From assembly GCF_017592395.1 (NCBI RefSeq), contig NZ_JAGFOU010000016.1:19949-83948 (forward strand): DNA of 64,000 bases. The letters run 5' to 3'. The translations under genes were made by a program, and so were the position numbers. Below, piece after piece: positions 16,146 through 24,921 of this stretch. The stretch is from Actinomyces bowdenii. Its GTDB lineage: Bacteria > Actinomycetota > Actinomycetes > Actinomycetales > Actinomycetaceae. Below the pieces are notes generated by a model. That model saw only the letters and a list, made by a program, of their open reading frames with translations. It ran no database searches and had not been told where the DNA came from. Every line of letters starts with the position of its first letter. Position 1 is the stretch's first letter.

Positions 16146-17378
16146 ATGACTGTTGCCAGGAGGAGCATCCTCATCACTGCCGCGGCCATGGCCGGTGCCC
16201 CCGTGCTGGGGGGAGTGGTCCAGGCCCCGGTGCTGTCCTCCCCCGCCCATGCCGACGGGACGGATATCGACCTGGGGGAGTGGCTTCGCATCCCCTCCCT
16301 CAGTGATGACTTCACCGCCCCCATCGACCCCTCCCGATGGCGCAGGGGCCTGTGGTACCCCACCTCGGGGGTGGGCGCCTTCCGCGACGAGAACGCCGAT
16401 GTCTCCAGGGACAACCTCCGCCTCCACGCGCGCCGCGAGCCCTACGGGGGCAAGGACTACACCTTCGGGGCGGTGGAGTCGGTCTTCGACACCCCCGGGG
16501 TGCGCAGCTACGTGGAGGTGCGGGCCAAGGCGCTGACCACCGCCGCCAATGTGCTGTCCGCGATCTGGCTGCAATCCTCCACCCTGGAGGGGACCGACAC
16601 CCTCATGACCCACCCCAATCCTGAGATCGATGTTCAGGAGACCTTCAAGGACCACGCCATGTCGATGGCCACCCACCTGTGGCCCGCGGGCGGGGGCCAC
16701 ATCGCCCATGGGGGGCGCGAGTACGCCTCCCGGCTCGACGTGTCGCAGGACTACCACATGTACGGAGTCGAGCGCCGCGACGGCAGGATCCGCTTCTACT
16801 GGGATCGCCACCTGGCCTGGGACCTGCCCGCACCGGACCCCTCCCTGTGGCGCATGTCCCGCCACGTGGTGCTGAGCCTGGAGGGCCATCGGGGCCGGCC
16901 GGTCGACTCCCGCCTCCCGGCCACCTTCGACATCGACTACGTCCACACCTACTGCCTGGACACCAGGACCCCCTCGCCCGAGCGGTGGATCCGCATCATC
17001 GACCCCGCGACCGGCCTGTGCCTGACCCGCACCGGCGAGGGGGTCGTGCTCGCCGAGGATCGCGACGACGACTCCGCGATCTGGATCCTGGACCGCCAGG
17101 ATGACCTCACCTGCGTCCTGACCGGCCCGGAGGGCGGCGTCCTGGGCCTGGAGCACAAGGACGGCGGCAGCGGCACCTCGGTGCGGGCGGTCGCCGGGGC
17201 GCCCACGGGCCCGGACTCCCAGGGCAGTCGGCAGCGCTGGCACTGCTTGGAGGCGGGCGGGGGCTTCCAGCTGCTGTCCAAGCTCAGCGGCCTGCCACTG
17301 GTGGTCAGCCAGGGGCGGCCCGTGCTGGGGTGGGACTCCTCGGGCGATCCGCACCCCTGGCGCCTGGAGGCCGCGTAG
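16146..17378 (+). CDS. Secreted glycoside hydrolase family 16 enzyme with C-terminal lectin-like domain
   Basis: Protein of 410 residues. A twin-arginine-like signal (ARRSILITAAAMAG) ends at an AHA-DG cleavage site near residue 36. The catalytic domain (about 45-275) begins PSLSDDFTAPIDPSRWR and has the GH16 active-site motif ExDxxE as EIDVQE, in which the two Glu are nucleophile and acid/base. Residues about 280-410 (WIRIIDPATGLCLTRTGEG onward, ending QRWHCLEAGGG and PWRLEAA) resemble a ricin-type beta-trefoil carbohydrate-binding domain. It should hydrolyse beta-1,3/1,4-glucans or galactans outside the cell and feed the divergent ABC importer. The exact polysaccharide cannot be read from the sequence. 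Confidence 0.85.
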   Translation: MTVARRSILITAAAMAGAPVLGGVVQAPVLSSPAHADGTDIDLGEWLRIPSLSDDFTAPIDPSRWRRGLWYPTSGVGAFRDENADVSRDNLRLHARREPYGGKDYTFGAVESVFDTPGVRSYVEVRAKALTTAANVLSAIWLQSSTLEGTDTLMTHPNPEIDVQETFKDHAMSMATHLWPAGGGHIAHGGREYASRLDVSQDYHMYGVERRDGRIRFYWDRHLAWDLPAPDPSLWRMSRHVVLSLEGHRGRPVDSRLPATFDIDYVHTYCLDTRTPSPERWIRIIDPATGLCLTRTGEGVVLAEDRDDDSAIWILDRQDDLTCVLTGPEGGVLGLEHKDGGSGTSVRAVAGAPTGPDSQGSRQRWHCLEAGGGFQLLSKLSGLPLVVSQGRPVLGWDSSGDPHPWRLEAA

Positions 17379-17497
17379 GCCCGCGGGTCGGCTAGAGTGC
17401 CGCGCATGATGGCAGTGGGGACTTCGGTGGGGCGATCCGGCAGGATGGGCATAGAGGCCCTGGGCGCCCCGGCAGCATCCCGCCGGGGAGGCCGCCG

Positions 17498-18490
17498 ATG
17501 AGCGGGGTGCGCAGGCCCTGGCGGCCCCCGACCCTGGCCGACGTCGCGGCCCGGGCCGGAGTCTCCAAGGCCACCGCCTCGCGGGCGCTGACGCGCGGGG
17601 ACGGCAGCGGGGCGGCCCGGCCCTCCTCGACCGACCAGGTCCTGGAGGCCGCCATGGCCCTGGGCTACAGCCGCTCCCGGGGCACCCAGCCGCGCCTGCT
17701 GGCCCTGGCCACCGACCTGAGCCGCACCGGGTACTGGGCCACCCTGTCCGGGGTCCTGGCCGCCGGCCAGGACCTGGGGGCGGAGATGTCGGTCCATGTG
17801 ATGACCGGCGCCGCGGACAGCTGGCTGGACGATCTCCTGGGGGAGCGGGACCTTCGGGCCGACGGCGTCGTGGTCCTGGAGTTCGACTCGCCCAGCGCCG
17901 CCCTGCTCTCCCACCTGCCGATCGACCTGCCCGTCGCGGTCGCGGGCGGCTACCCCCAGCAGGGGGCCGGCGGCCTGCCGCGGGCGTGGACCGATGACCG
18001 CACCGGGGCGATGGAGGCCACCAGGCACCTCATCGGCCTGGGGCACCGGCGCATCGCCTACGTGGGGGTGCCCGCGGCGGGGCACCCGGACCCGCGGCTG
18101 CTGGGGTGGCAGCAGGTGATGCGGGAGGAGGGCCTGACGCCCCTGGAGCCCGTGGCCATCGGCTGGTCGGTGGCCACGGGCATGCGGGCCGCTGCGGCCC
18201 TGCGCTCCTGGAGCGCCACGGCGGTGCTGTGCGGCAATGACGACCTGGCCCTGGGGCTTATGGCGGGCCTGGAGCACCAGGGGCTGCGCGTGCCCGAGGA
18301 CGTCTCCGTGGTGGGCATGGACGACCACCCGCATGCCGCGGCCGCCCAGCCGGCACTGACCACGGTGCGCCTCGACTTCGCCGAGGTGGGGAGGATGGCC
18401 GCGCGCCTGGCGCTCGGCGTCGAGGAGGGACCGGACATCGAGGTCCCCACCGCCCTGGTGGAGAGGGGCTCGACGGCGCCCGCGCCCTGA
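17498..18490 (+). CDS. LacI-family transcriptional regulator
   Basis: Regulator of 330 residues. The N-terminal helix-turn-helix reads TLADVAARAGVSKATASRALT at about residues 12-32, as in LacI/PurR proteins, followed by a hinge-like ALGYSRSRGT. The rest is a periplasmic-binding-like effector domain ending with the family block DVSVVGMDDHPHAAAAQPALTTVRLDFAEVG (about residues 268-298). It lies 119 bases downstream of the GH16 gene on the same strand. It probably controls the GH16 gene and the importer through the operator at 16048 in response to an imported sugar. The start is taken at the ATG that leaves 11 residues before the helix-turn-helix. Confidence 0.9.
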   Translation: MSGVRRPWRPPTLADVAARAGVSKATASRALTRGDGSGAARPSSTDQVLEAAMALGYSRSRGTQPRLLALATDLSRTGYWATLSGVLAAGQDLGAEMSVHVMTGAADSWLDDLLGERDLRADGVVVLEFDSPSAALLSHLPIDLPVAVAGGYPQQGAGGLPRAWTDDRTGAMEATRHLIGLGHRRIAYVGVPAAGHPDPRLLGWQQVMREEGLTPLEPVAIGWSVATGMRAAAALRSWSATAVLCGNDDLALGLMAGLEHQGLRVPEDVSVVGMDDHPHAAAAQPALTTVRLDFAEVGRMAARLALGVEEGPDIEVPTALVERGSTAPAP

Positions 18491-18502
18491 GGCCGGGGCC
18501 GC

Positions 18503-19957
18503 TCAGCCCTCCAGGTGCTCGACCAGGTGGGCGGCCAGGCCCGTGTAGGCGGCCGGCGTCAGGGCGGCCAGGCGCGCCTCGACGTCGTCGGGCAGGCCCA
18601 GGCCCGCGATGAACTCGCGCATCCCCTCGGCGGTCACCCGCTTGCCCCGGGTGAGCTCCTTGAGCCGCTCGTAGGGGTCGGCCATGCCCCTGGCCCCGGC
18701 CACGGCCGCCGCCCGCATGGCCTGCTGCACCGCCTCGCCCAACACCTCCCAGGAGGCCTCCAGGTCCTCATCCAGGCGGGCCCGGTCCACATCCAGCCCG
18801 GCCAGGCCCCGGCGGATGTTGTCGATGGCCAGCACGGAGTGGCCCACGGCCACGCCGATGTTGCGCTGGGTGGTGGAGTCGGTCAGGTCGCGCTGGAGGC
18901 GGGAGGTCACCAGGGTGGCGGCCAGGGTCTCCAGCAGGGCGCAGGAGACCTCCAGGTTGGCCTCCCCGTTCTCGAAGCGGATCGGGTTGACCTTGTGGGG
19001 CATCGTCGAGGAGCCGGTCGAGCCCTGGGCGCTCAGGCGCTGGCGGAAGTAGCCCAGGGAGATGTAGGTCCAGGCGTCGGTGGCCAGGTTGTGGGCGATG
19101 CGGTTGAAGCGGGCGATATCGGAGTAGAGCTCGGCCTGCCAGTCGTGGGACTCGATCTGGGTGGTCAGGGGGTTCCAGGTCAGGCCCAGGGACTCCACGA
19201 AGGAGCGGGCCACGGCCTGCCAGTCCGTCCCGGGAACCGCCACGACGTGCGCGCCGTAGGTGCCGGTGGCCCCGTTGATCTTGCCCAGGTACTCGGCGGC
19301 CTCCACACGGCGCAGCTGGCGGCCCAGGCGGTGGGCCAGCACCGCCATCTCCTTGCCCAGGGTGGTGGGGGTGGCCGCCTGCCCATGGGTGCGCGAGAGC
19401 ATGGCGGCCCCGGCGTGCTCGCGGGCCATCGCGGCCAGATCCTCCACCAGGCCCCGGGCGGCGGGCAGCCACACCTGGGTGATGGCCGCGCGGATGGTCA
19501 GGGCATAGGACAGGTTGTTGATGTCCTCGCTGGTGCAGAAGATGTGGACGATCTCGCCCACGCCGGGCAGCACCGTGGGCCCGCCCTCGGCCCCCACCAC
19601 GCCGGGGGCGGTGGCCGCGGCGGCCAGGCGGCGCTTGAGCAGGTACTCCACGGCCTTGACGTCATGGCGGGTCTCGGCCTCGATCTCGGCCAGCTCGGCG
19701 ATGTCCTGGGCCCCGAAGCCCTCGACGACTCCGCGCAGATAGGACTTCTCGGCCTCGGAGAGCGCCGGCGCGCCGGGCAGGGCGCCGCCGTCGGTCAGGT
19801 GGATGAGCCACTCGACCTCCACCTGCAGGCGCGCCCGGTTGAGGGCGGCCTCGGACAAGTGGTTGACCAGGGGAGCGGTGGCGGCGCGGTAGCGGCCGTC
19901 AAGGGGGCCCAGGGCGATGGGCGGGGACACGGTGGACAGATCGACCATGCGGCTCAT
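18503..19957 (-). CDS. purB: Adenylosuccinate lyase
   Basis: Cytosolic enzyme of 484 residues catalysing two purine steps: SAICAR to AICAR plus fumarate, and adenylosuccinate to AMP plus fumarate. The superfamily signature is visible as GSSTMPHKVNPIRFENGEAN near residue 305, and the catalytic His region as SRTHGQAATPTTLGK near residue 185. EDINNLSYAL and the DLTDSTTQRNIGVAVGHS stretch place it in the Escherichia coli-like subgroup rather than the shorter Bacillus type. An insertion (KRRLAAAATAPGVVGAEGG) enlarges an N-terminal loop. An ATG at 19948 is an alternative start. Its stop is 13 bases from the end of the convergent LacI gene. Confidence 0.96.
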   Translation of the reverse strand: MSRMVDLSTVSPPIALGPLDGRYRAATAPLVNHLSEAALNRARLQVEVEWLIHLTDGGALPGAPALSEAEKSYLRGVVEGFGAQDIAELAEIEAETRHDVKAVEYLLKRRLAAAATAPGVVGAEGGPTVLPGVGEIVHIFCTSEDINNLSYALTIRAAITQVWLPAARGLVEDLAAMAREHAGAAMLSRTHGQAATPTTLGKEMAVLAHRLGRQLRRVEAAEYLGKINGATGTYGAHVVAVPGTDWQAVARSFVESLGLTWNPLTTQIESHDWQAELYSDIARFNRIAHNLATDAWTYISLGYFRQRLSAQGSTGSSTMPHKVNPIRFENGEANLEVSCALLETLAATLVTSRLQRDLTDSTTQRNIGVAVGHSVLAIDNIRRGLAGLDVDRARLDEDLEASWEVLGEAVQQAMRAAAVAGARGMADPYERLKELTRGKRVTAEGMREFIAGLGLPDDVEARLAALTPAAYTGLAAHLVEHLEG

Positions 19958-20097
19958 TGTGGCAGCATCGCCGCATCATCCCCACCGCACGGGGCGCGGC
20001 CGTGTTGCGGGCACTGGCCGCGGCCCCATCGGTGCGGGCCCCGGACGATGGCGAACGGGCCGGCGCTGGCCCGGGAGGGCTGCGGGGCTCACGTGAG

Positions 20098-20193
20098 GCG
20101 TCACTTCGCGGAAAGAGCGACATTTCGCGACGTGGACGACACCTACAAGGTACGTCCATTCCGCGAAGTGACGCCCTTGTCGCGAAGTGATGC
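20098..20193. repeat. Dispersed intergenic hairpin repeat, copy A
   Basis: GCGTCACTTCGCG (20098-20110) faces CGCGAAGTGACGC (20162-20174), with a further CGCGAAGTGATGC at 20181-20193. The core contains AAAGAGCGACA and ACACCTACAAGGTACGTCC. The same arms and core recur at 61451-61527. It fills most of the gap between purB and the next gene; the rest of 19958-20208 shows nothing. Confidence 0.75.
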
Positions 20194-20208
20194 CCAATCG
20201 CGCCCCTC

Positions 20209-20958
20209 TCACCGCCGGCCGGTCTCCGCGGCCACGCCCATGGCCCGGCCGCGGATCCAGTAGGCCTGGCACTGGATGGCGCGGCGTGCCAGTCCCGCAT
20301 CCAGCAGATGGCGCCGGACCAGGCGCGTCAGGCTGCTCTCCAGGGCCACCCAGGCCCAGGTCGCCGAGCCCAGCGCCCCAAGAGCCTCATCCACAGCGGC
20401 CAGCTGCCCGGCCTGCGGCCACTGCGGATCCACCATCCGCCACCCGTGCTCCCGCCCGGCCCGGGGCAGGTAGCCCCCCGCGCCCGCCAGCATGACCGCC
20501 TCCACGCGGCATGAGGGCGGGGCCGCCTCCACGGCGTCGGCCAGTGCGGGGGCGGAGGCCGGGTCGCCCACCAGCAGCATCCGCTCGTCCTGGGCCGGGG
20601 GCCGGTAGCGGGTGCCGCCCATGACCTGGATGCCCACCGTCTGACCCGGCTGGACGGAGCGCGCCCACCGGGAGGCCGGGCCCGCGGGGCTGTGATGCAG
20701 GACCAGGATCCGCGCGCTGGCCTCCTGGCGGTTCATGCGAATCAGGGTGTAGGCCCGCTGGTACTCCCGCCCGCCCTCCGGGATCCACATGCGCACCCAG
20801 GTGGTGGGCGGCAGGGCCTGGGCCTGAGCGCCCAGCAGGCCGGGGCAGCGCACGCTCAGCTCGGTGTAGGGCTCGCGCTCGCGGACCCCGGTGACCTCCA
20901 GTGCGTGCTCGGGGGCGCGCAGCATCTTGAGCACCGCCCCCTGGATCCCCCGTCCCAT
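20209..20958 (-). CDS. Siderophore-interacting protein (FAD-dependent ferric reductase, ViuB/SIP family)
   Basis: Cytosolic flavoprotein of 249 residues that reduces ferric siderophores to release iron. The flavin domain (about 10-120) contains EYQRAYTLIRMN, the family's FAD-binding RxYTxR-like motif, and ILVLHHSPAGPASRWA. The NAD(P)H domain follows, with ERMLLVGDPASAPALADAVEA and the C-terminal AYWIRGRAMG, which corresponds to the YWRxG ending of the family. The start at 20958 is chosen because AGGAGGAGCGCC precedes it. A near-perfect iron box lies 39 bases upstream, so it should be derepressed in low iron. No siderophore transporter lies next to it. Confidence 0.88.
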   Translation of the reverse strand: MGRGIQGAVLKMLRAPEHALEVTGVREREPYTELSVRCPGLLGAQAQALPPTTWVRMWIPEGGREYQRAYTLIRMNRQEASARILVLHHSPAGPASRWARSVQPGQTVGIQVMGGTRYRPPAQDERMLLVGDPASAPALADAVEAAPPSCRVEAVMLAGAGGYLPRAGREHGWRMVDPQWPQAGQLAAVDEALGALGSATWAWVALESSLTRLVRRHLLDAGLARRAIQCQAYWIRGRAMGVAAETGRR

Positions 20959-20996
20959 GGCGCTCCTCCTCTCCGGGGCCCGGCGCCCCACGCTAG

Positions 20997-21010
20997 TAAG
21001 GTGAACCTTA
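20997..21010. promoter_or_regulatory. DtxR/IdeR-type iron box
   Basis: The sequence TAAGGTGAACCTTA is a near-perfect inverted repeat matching the core of the actinobacterial iron box consensus (TAGGTTAG-type half-sites). It lies upstream of the siderophore-interacting protein gene on the minus strand and 44 bases upstream of the divergent GNAT-methyltransferase gene, which might therefore also be iron-controlled. Confidence 0.75.
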
Positions 21011-21053
21011 TCTGCGTGCGGGTCCGGGGGGAATCGCCGTCTCGGCACTTAGC

Positions 21054-22298
21054 ATGGATGGGGTGGAGGCTTCAGTGCGCGAGTTGACCGATATCGATCT
21101 TGCCGGCCGCGAGGCGCTGGCCCTCATGGGCCTGGCGGCGGGGCAGCCGCAGGCCGAGCTGCGCCGCCTCCTGGCCGAGGACCTGCCCGCGATGACCGTG
21201 CTCGGCACCGGACCGCGGGGGCGCCCCACCTCCCTCGCCGCTGCTGCCATCGAGGGGGAGAGGGTCGTCCTGGAGTACATCGCCGTCGATGAGGCGCAGC
21301 GCGGTCGGGGAAGGGGCCGCGAGCTGGTGGACCGCCTGGCCCTGCTGGGCTCCAGCATTGTGGCCGAGACGGACGGCGACGCCCTCGGCTTCTACCGCGC
21401 CCTCGGGTTCCAGGCGGCGCCGGCGCCCCCGGATCCGCGCTGGCCCGGCGTCCCCCGCTTCCGCTGCGAGCGCGCCGAGCCCGGGCCCGCGCTCATCGAG
21501 CGCTGGGAGCGCGCGCACCGGGCGGCGCGCATGGTCGGCTGGGACTTCTCCTCCCTGTCCGGGCGGATGACCATGGGCAGCGCGCCCTGGGACTTCGAGG
21601 CCGAGTGCCTGGAGGCCCTGCGCACCCTGGCCGCCCGGGCCCTGGAGGGCCGGGAGGCCCGCCGGCCACGAGTCCTGGACATGGGCACCGGTGGCGGCGA
21701 GCGCCTGGCCGGGCTCCTCGCGCAGCTCGGCGATGACCAGCGCCGGGCCCTGGAGGTCCTGGCCACCGAGGGCTGGCAGGACAACCTTCCGGTGGCCCGC
21801 GATCGCCTGGGCGGACTGGAGCCCGCGGTCGAGGTCCTCGCCCATGATGCCGATGGTCCCGACCCCCTGCCGGTGCCCGAGGCCACCATCGACCTGGTGA
21901 TGAACCGCCACGAGGCCCTCGTCCCCGCCGATGCGGCCAGGGTGCTGCGGCCAGGCGGCCTGCTCCTGACCCAGCAGGTCGACGGCACCGAGGTCCCCGA
22001 GGCCCACCGGTGGTTCGCCACTGAGCCGCTGTTCCCCGAGGTGCGCCCTGGCATCGTCGCCGAGCGCTGCCGGCAGGCGGGTCTGGTGGTTGAGGACTGC
22101 GAGGCCTGGGAGGGCCCTCTGGAGCTGGCCGATGTTGAGGCCCTCGTGGAGTACTGGGGCTACGTGCCCTGGGACGTCCCCGAGGACTTCAGCGTGTGCG
22201 GCTATGCCACCACCCTGGCCCGGATTCACCGCGAGAGCGGGGGCGGGCCGGTGCGCCTGACCGCCCGGCGCTTCCGGCTGCGGGCGCGACGTCCCTGA
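21054..22298 (+). CDS. GNAT acetyltransferase fused to SAM-dependent methyltransferase
   Basis: Two-domain protein of 414 residues. Residues about 5-140 form a GNAT-like domain: VLEYIAVDEAQRGRGRGREL is the acetyl-CoA-binding motif and FYRALGFQ the final strand. Residues about 155-400 are a class I methyltransferase with motif I RVLDMGTGGGERLAGLLA, acidic loop VEVLAHDADG, and ARVLRPGGLLLTQQVDG, the post-motif-III strand. Both domains look intact. The substrate is unknown. Such fusions may act on small molecules or antibiotics, but nothing here decides. It is divergent from the siderophore-interacting protein gene and shares its iron-boxed upstream region. Confidence 0.72.
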   Translation: MDGVEASVRELTDIDLAGREALALMGLAAGQPQAELRRLLAEDLPAMTVLGTGPRGRPTSLAAAAIEGERVVLEYIAVDEAQRGRGRGRELVDRLALLGSSIVAETDGDALGFYRALGFQAAPAPPDPRWPGVPRFRCERAEPGPALIERWERAHRAARMVGWDFSSLSGRMTMGSAPWDFEAECLEALRTLAARALEGREARRPRVLDMGTGGGERLAGLLAQLGDDQRRALEVLATEGWQDNLPVARDRLGGLEPAVEVLAHDADGPDPLPVPEATIDLVMNRHEALVPADAARVLRPGGLLLTQQVDGTEVPEAHRWFATEPLFPEVRPGIVAERCRQAGLVVEDCEAWEGPLELADVEALVEYWGYVPWDVPEDFSVCGYATTLARIHRESGGGPVRLTARRFRLRARRP

Positions 22299-22353
22299 GG
22301 GGCGCGGGGCCCGCCCGCGCAGGGCGCTCCCGACAGCGGCTCCCGACAGCGGC

Positions 22354-22483
22354 CCGGAGTGTCCAGATCCCTGACAAAGGTGAGCGCGCGCGATCTGCGC
22401 GGTCATAGCACCCTTGGGATTCCGCGGTTCCTCATCGGCAGGTGCTCCCGGTCAGGGCCCTTTGTCAGGGATTCGGACACCGG
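22354..22483. repeat. Long imperfect inverted repeat
   Basis: Arm 22354-22380 (CCGGAGTGTCCAGATCCCTG followed by ACAAAGG) and arm 22459-22483 (CCTTTGTCAGGGATTCGGAC followed by ACCGG) pair over about 22 of 25 bases around a 78-base spacer. It lies between two genes on the same strand and could be a terminator-like structure or a short mobile-element remnant. No gene is seen in 22299-22543. Confidence 0.6.
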
Positions 22484-22543
22484 CCGCCCTGTCAGGCCGC
22501 TTCCCGCCGTGGTGCCGGGCAGGTGACCCGTTAGGCTCCCCCC

Positions 22544-23293
22544 ATGACGACCTCACGCGCCGCGCACTGGGAGGCGCGCTACGCCTCCGTGGATCGCCTG
22601 TGGTCCGGCCATCCCAACGATTGGCTGCCGGAGCTCGCCGGGGCCTGGGAGCCGGGGGCCGGCCTCGACATCGGCTGCGGGGAGGGCGCCGACGCCCTGT
22701 GGCTGGCCGAGCGCGGATGGCGGGTCACCGCGGTGGACCTGTCGGCCACCGCCATCGCCCGCCTGCGCCAGGAGGCTGCCCGCCGGGGCCTGGACCAGAG
22801 GATCAGCGCCCTGGCCCAGGACGGGGGCCAGGGCCTGCCCGAGGGCCCCTTCGACCTGGTCACCTGCTTCTACGTCCACGGCGGGCCCGAGGAGGGCGGC
22901 CTGCGCCTGGGCGACCTGCTGGCCGACGCCGCCGGGCGTGTGGCCCCCGGCGGTCATCTCCTGGTGGCGGTGCACGCCATCAACCCGCCCTGGCACACCC
23001 ACCATGCCCGCACCTACACCGCCGCTGAGCTCCTGGAGGAGATCGGCGAGGCCACCGCGGGCTGGCAGGCGGTGGTGGCTGAGGAGCGCTGGCGCGAGGC
23101 CGCCGGACCGCAGGGCCAGACCGGCCGCCGCGCCGATGCCGTGCTCTGCCTGCGCCGGCCGGGGGCCCAGCCTGCGGGGGAGAGGGGATCGGCGCCGCGG
23201 GCAGCGAGTGTCGAGCCGGCGGCCTCAGCGGAGCCGGCGGTTGTGGACCACCCGAGGGAGTCAGCGGAAGTGGCCGCGTCGGGGCCGGCATGA
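22544..23293 (+). CDS. Class I SAM-dependent methyltransferase
   Basis: Protein of 249 residues with a class I methyltransferase fold at residues about 1-205. HWEARYASVDRLWSGHPNDWL at the N-terminus and GAGLDIGCGEGADALWLAERG (motif I, near residue 40) resemble the tellurite-resistance/thiopurine-like methyltransferase group, which often begins WxxRY...WS..PN. Motif II-like VTAVDLSATAIARLR and FDLVTCFYVHG follow. The last 45 residues are Ala/Glu-rich and unstructured. The substrate is unknown. The stop overlaps the next gene's ATG by four bases. Confidence 0.82.
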   Translation: MTTSRAAHWEARYASVDRLWSGHPNDWLPELAGAWEPGAGLDIGCGEGADALWLAERGWRVTAVDLSATAIARLRQEAARRGLDQRISALAQDGGQGLPEGPFDLVTCFYVHGGPEEGGLRLGDLLADAAGRVAPGGHLLVAVHAINPPWHTHHARTYTAAELLEEIGEATAGWQAVVAEERWREAAGPQGQTGRRADAVLCLRRPGAQPAGERGSAPRAASVEPAASAEPAVVDHPRESAEVAASGPA

Positions 23294-24159
23294 GCAACGG
23301 GCAAGCCGGTGGCCCGCCCGGCGATGAGCTCTCCTCGGAGCGCGCAGGTCGCGGGCGCGCCGAGCCGCCGGAGGCGCGGACCCACCCCTCGGCGGGGTCT
23401 GAGCCCGCTGGGACCGCTCAGCCCGCTGGTGGGCGGCCGCGCACGGGTGCCAGCGGCGCCGGGGACCCGGCGGGCATGGGCGGCGGTGGCATCGCGACCA
23501 GCATCGACGACGAGGACGTCCCCGCCTGGCTCGCCGAGATTGTCGTCATGGCCGAGCATGTGCGGGCCATGCTGCGTCTTGAGGGCCCCCTCATCGTGGG
23601 CGGACTCCTGGCGCTCCTGGCTGCCGGCTGGGCGGGCGTTCCCGCCCTTCCGTGGCTTGCTGCTGTCTGCTCGCTGGGCGCCGGGCACATCGCGCTGCGC
23701 CACGCCCACGGCCCGCGGGGCGCCCGCCTGCGCCCCGGCGCCTGGGCGGGCCTGGTGCTCCTGGTCCTGGACCTGGCCCTCACGCCCTGGGCCCTGGCCC
23801 TGGCCCTGGGCCTGCGCCTGGGCGGGGCACCCCAGCCTCTGCTGCACGCCGCCGCCTGTGCCGCTGCCGGTGCCCTCGTGGGGGCGGGGGCGCTGGCAGC
23901 CGGGCTCCTCGTCCCGGCCCGCCGCCCCACCGGTGCCGGGGCGGCCGGCTGTGAGGCGGCGCCCGCCGGGACCAGTGCCCTGGGGCCGGTGACGGCGGCG
24001 GTCGTGATCATGCTGATGGCGGTCCTGCTCTGGTCCCTCGCGGTGAACCTGAGCTGGTGGTGGGCAGGGGCGGTGGCCGTGGCCGCGGAGGCCGGCAGCC
24101 TGATCGTCCTGCGCCTGGGCGCCTGGGCCGAGGCCCGCAGGCGGCGCCCAGGCGGCTGA
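23290..24159 (+). CDS. Uncharacterised multi-pass membrane protein
   Basis: Hypothetical protein of 289 residues. The first 90 residues are hydrophilic and Gly/Ala/Pro-rich. Five or six hydrophobic segments follow between about 95 and 280, for example LIVGGLLALLAAGWAG, AWAGLVLLVLDLALTPWALA and AVVIMLMAVLLWSLAVNL. The chain ends in a basic tail (EARRRRPGG), consistent with a cytoplasmic C-terminus. No family was recognised. The four-base overlap with the methyltransferase gene suggests co-translation, so the two may act in one process, which remains unknown. Confidence 0.6.
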   Translation: MSNGQAGGPPGDELSSERAGRGRAEPPEARTHPSAGSEPAGTAQPAGGRPRTGASGAGDPAGMGGGGIATSIDDEDVPAWLAEIVVMAEHVRAMLRLEGPLIVGGLLALLAAGWAGVPALPWLAAVCSLGAGHIALRHAHGPRGARLRPGAWAGLVLLVLDLALTPWALALALGLRLGGAPQPLLHAAACAAAGALVGAGALAAGLLVPARRPTGAGAAGCEAAPAGTSALGPVTAAVVIMLMAVLLWSLAVNLSWWWAGAVAVAAEAGSLIVLRLGAWAEARRRRPGG

Positions 24160-24178
24160 GGGCGGTGCCGGGGCCGCC

Positions 24179-24823
24179 TCAGCCGGCAGTGATCCCCTCG
24201 GAGGCCACGGTCCAGCGGATGCCGCGGTGGGCGTCGGTCTCGGCCTCGTCGACCAGTGCCACAGCCATGTCCTCTGCTGAGACCCGCTGGCCGGCGGGGG
24301 AGTCCGTGGCCTGGGCGTACTCCCCGGTGCGCTGGCCGGGTGCGATGAGGGGCGAGGGGGCCACCATGGACCAGGCGAGGGCGGGGCCGGCGGCCCGGTA
24401 GAGCTCGAGGATCTGGGCGTAGGCGTTGGCCTCGGGGTAGAACTTCTGGGGGAAGCCGGGAGCGTCCTTGATGAGCAGGCCCGAGCCCGGCTCGGTCTCC
24501 AGCGCCCCGGCGCCGCCGACCACGACCAGGCGGCCCACGGGGTCGGCGCTCAGGGAGTCCACCAGGGCCCGGTGCTCCTCGATGGTGGGCTCCACGGGGC
24601 CCCCGCTGCGGTCCGGGGAGGTGGTGATGATGACGACGTCGTGGTCGGCCAGCAGCTGGCGCACCCCCTCGGTGTCGGACAGCGGCACGACGGCATTCGT
24701 GGTGGCGGCCTCAACCGGCCGGCCCGAGCGGGTGGCGCTGGTGACCTCGTGCCCGCGGGCGGCCGCCTCGGCCACGACGCGCGATCCGATCATCCCGGTC
24801 CCACCGATGACTGCGATCCTCAT
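24179..24823 (-). CDS. NAD(P)-binding Rossmann-fold protein (atypical SDR)
   Basis: Protein of 214 residues with the dinucleotide-binding motif GGTGMIGSRV at residues 7-16 right after the start, and ATRSGRP, which suggests NADP preference. It resembles NAD(P)H-binding reductases of the YwnB/SDR_a5 type, often involved in redox stress. The start at 24823 is supported by the upstream AGGAGG; a longer frame to 24868 runs into the hairpin at 24842. It is divergent from an HxlR-family regulator, a common arrangement in which the regulator senses an electrophile or oxidant and controls the reductase. Confidence 0.85.
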   Translation of the reverse strand: MRIAVIGGTGMIGSRVVAEAAARGHEVTSATRSGRPVEAATTNAVVPLSDTEGVRQLLADHDVVIITTSPDRSGGPVEPTIEEHRALVDSLSADPVGRLVVVGGAGALETEPGSGLLIKDAPGFPQKFYPEANAYAQILELYRAAGPALAWSMVAPSPLIAPGQRTGEYAQATDSPAGQRVSAEDMAVALVDEAETDAHRGIRWTVASEGITAG

Positions 24824-24841
24824 GATTCCTCCTGTGCGGTT

Positions 24842-24871
24842 GGATTGCGGCCCGGGAGTGGGCCGCAATCC
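24842..24871. promoter_or_regulatory. Perfect 12-bp hairpin upstream of the SDR gene
   Basis: Arms GGATTGCGGCCC and GGGCCGCAATCC flank a six-base loop. It lies 19 bases upstream of the reductase start, so it would be in the mRNA leader of that gene or be a second operator. No known riboswitch pattern is recognised. Confidence 0.5.
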
Positions 24872-24885
24872 GTACGGTATGCTTT

Positions 24886-24900
24886 AGGTATCGAGTACCT
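24886..24900. promoter_or_regulatory. Probable HxlR operator
   Basis: The inverted repeat AGGTA-TCGAG-TACCT sits between the divergent reductase and HxlR genes, 21 bases before the HxlR start. Its position in an AT-richer promoter stretch fits the sites bound by MarR/HxlR winged-helix dimers. Confidence 0.6.
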
Positions 24901-24921
24901 CAAGGATACTAAGGAGTGATT

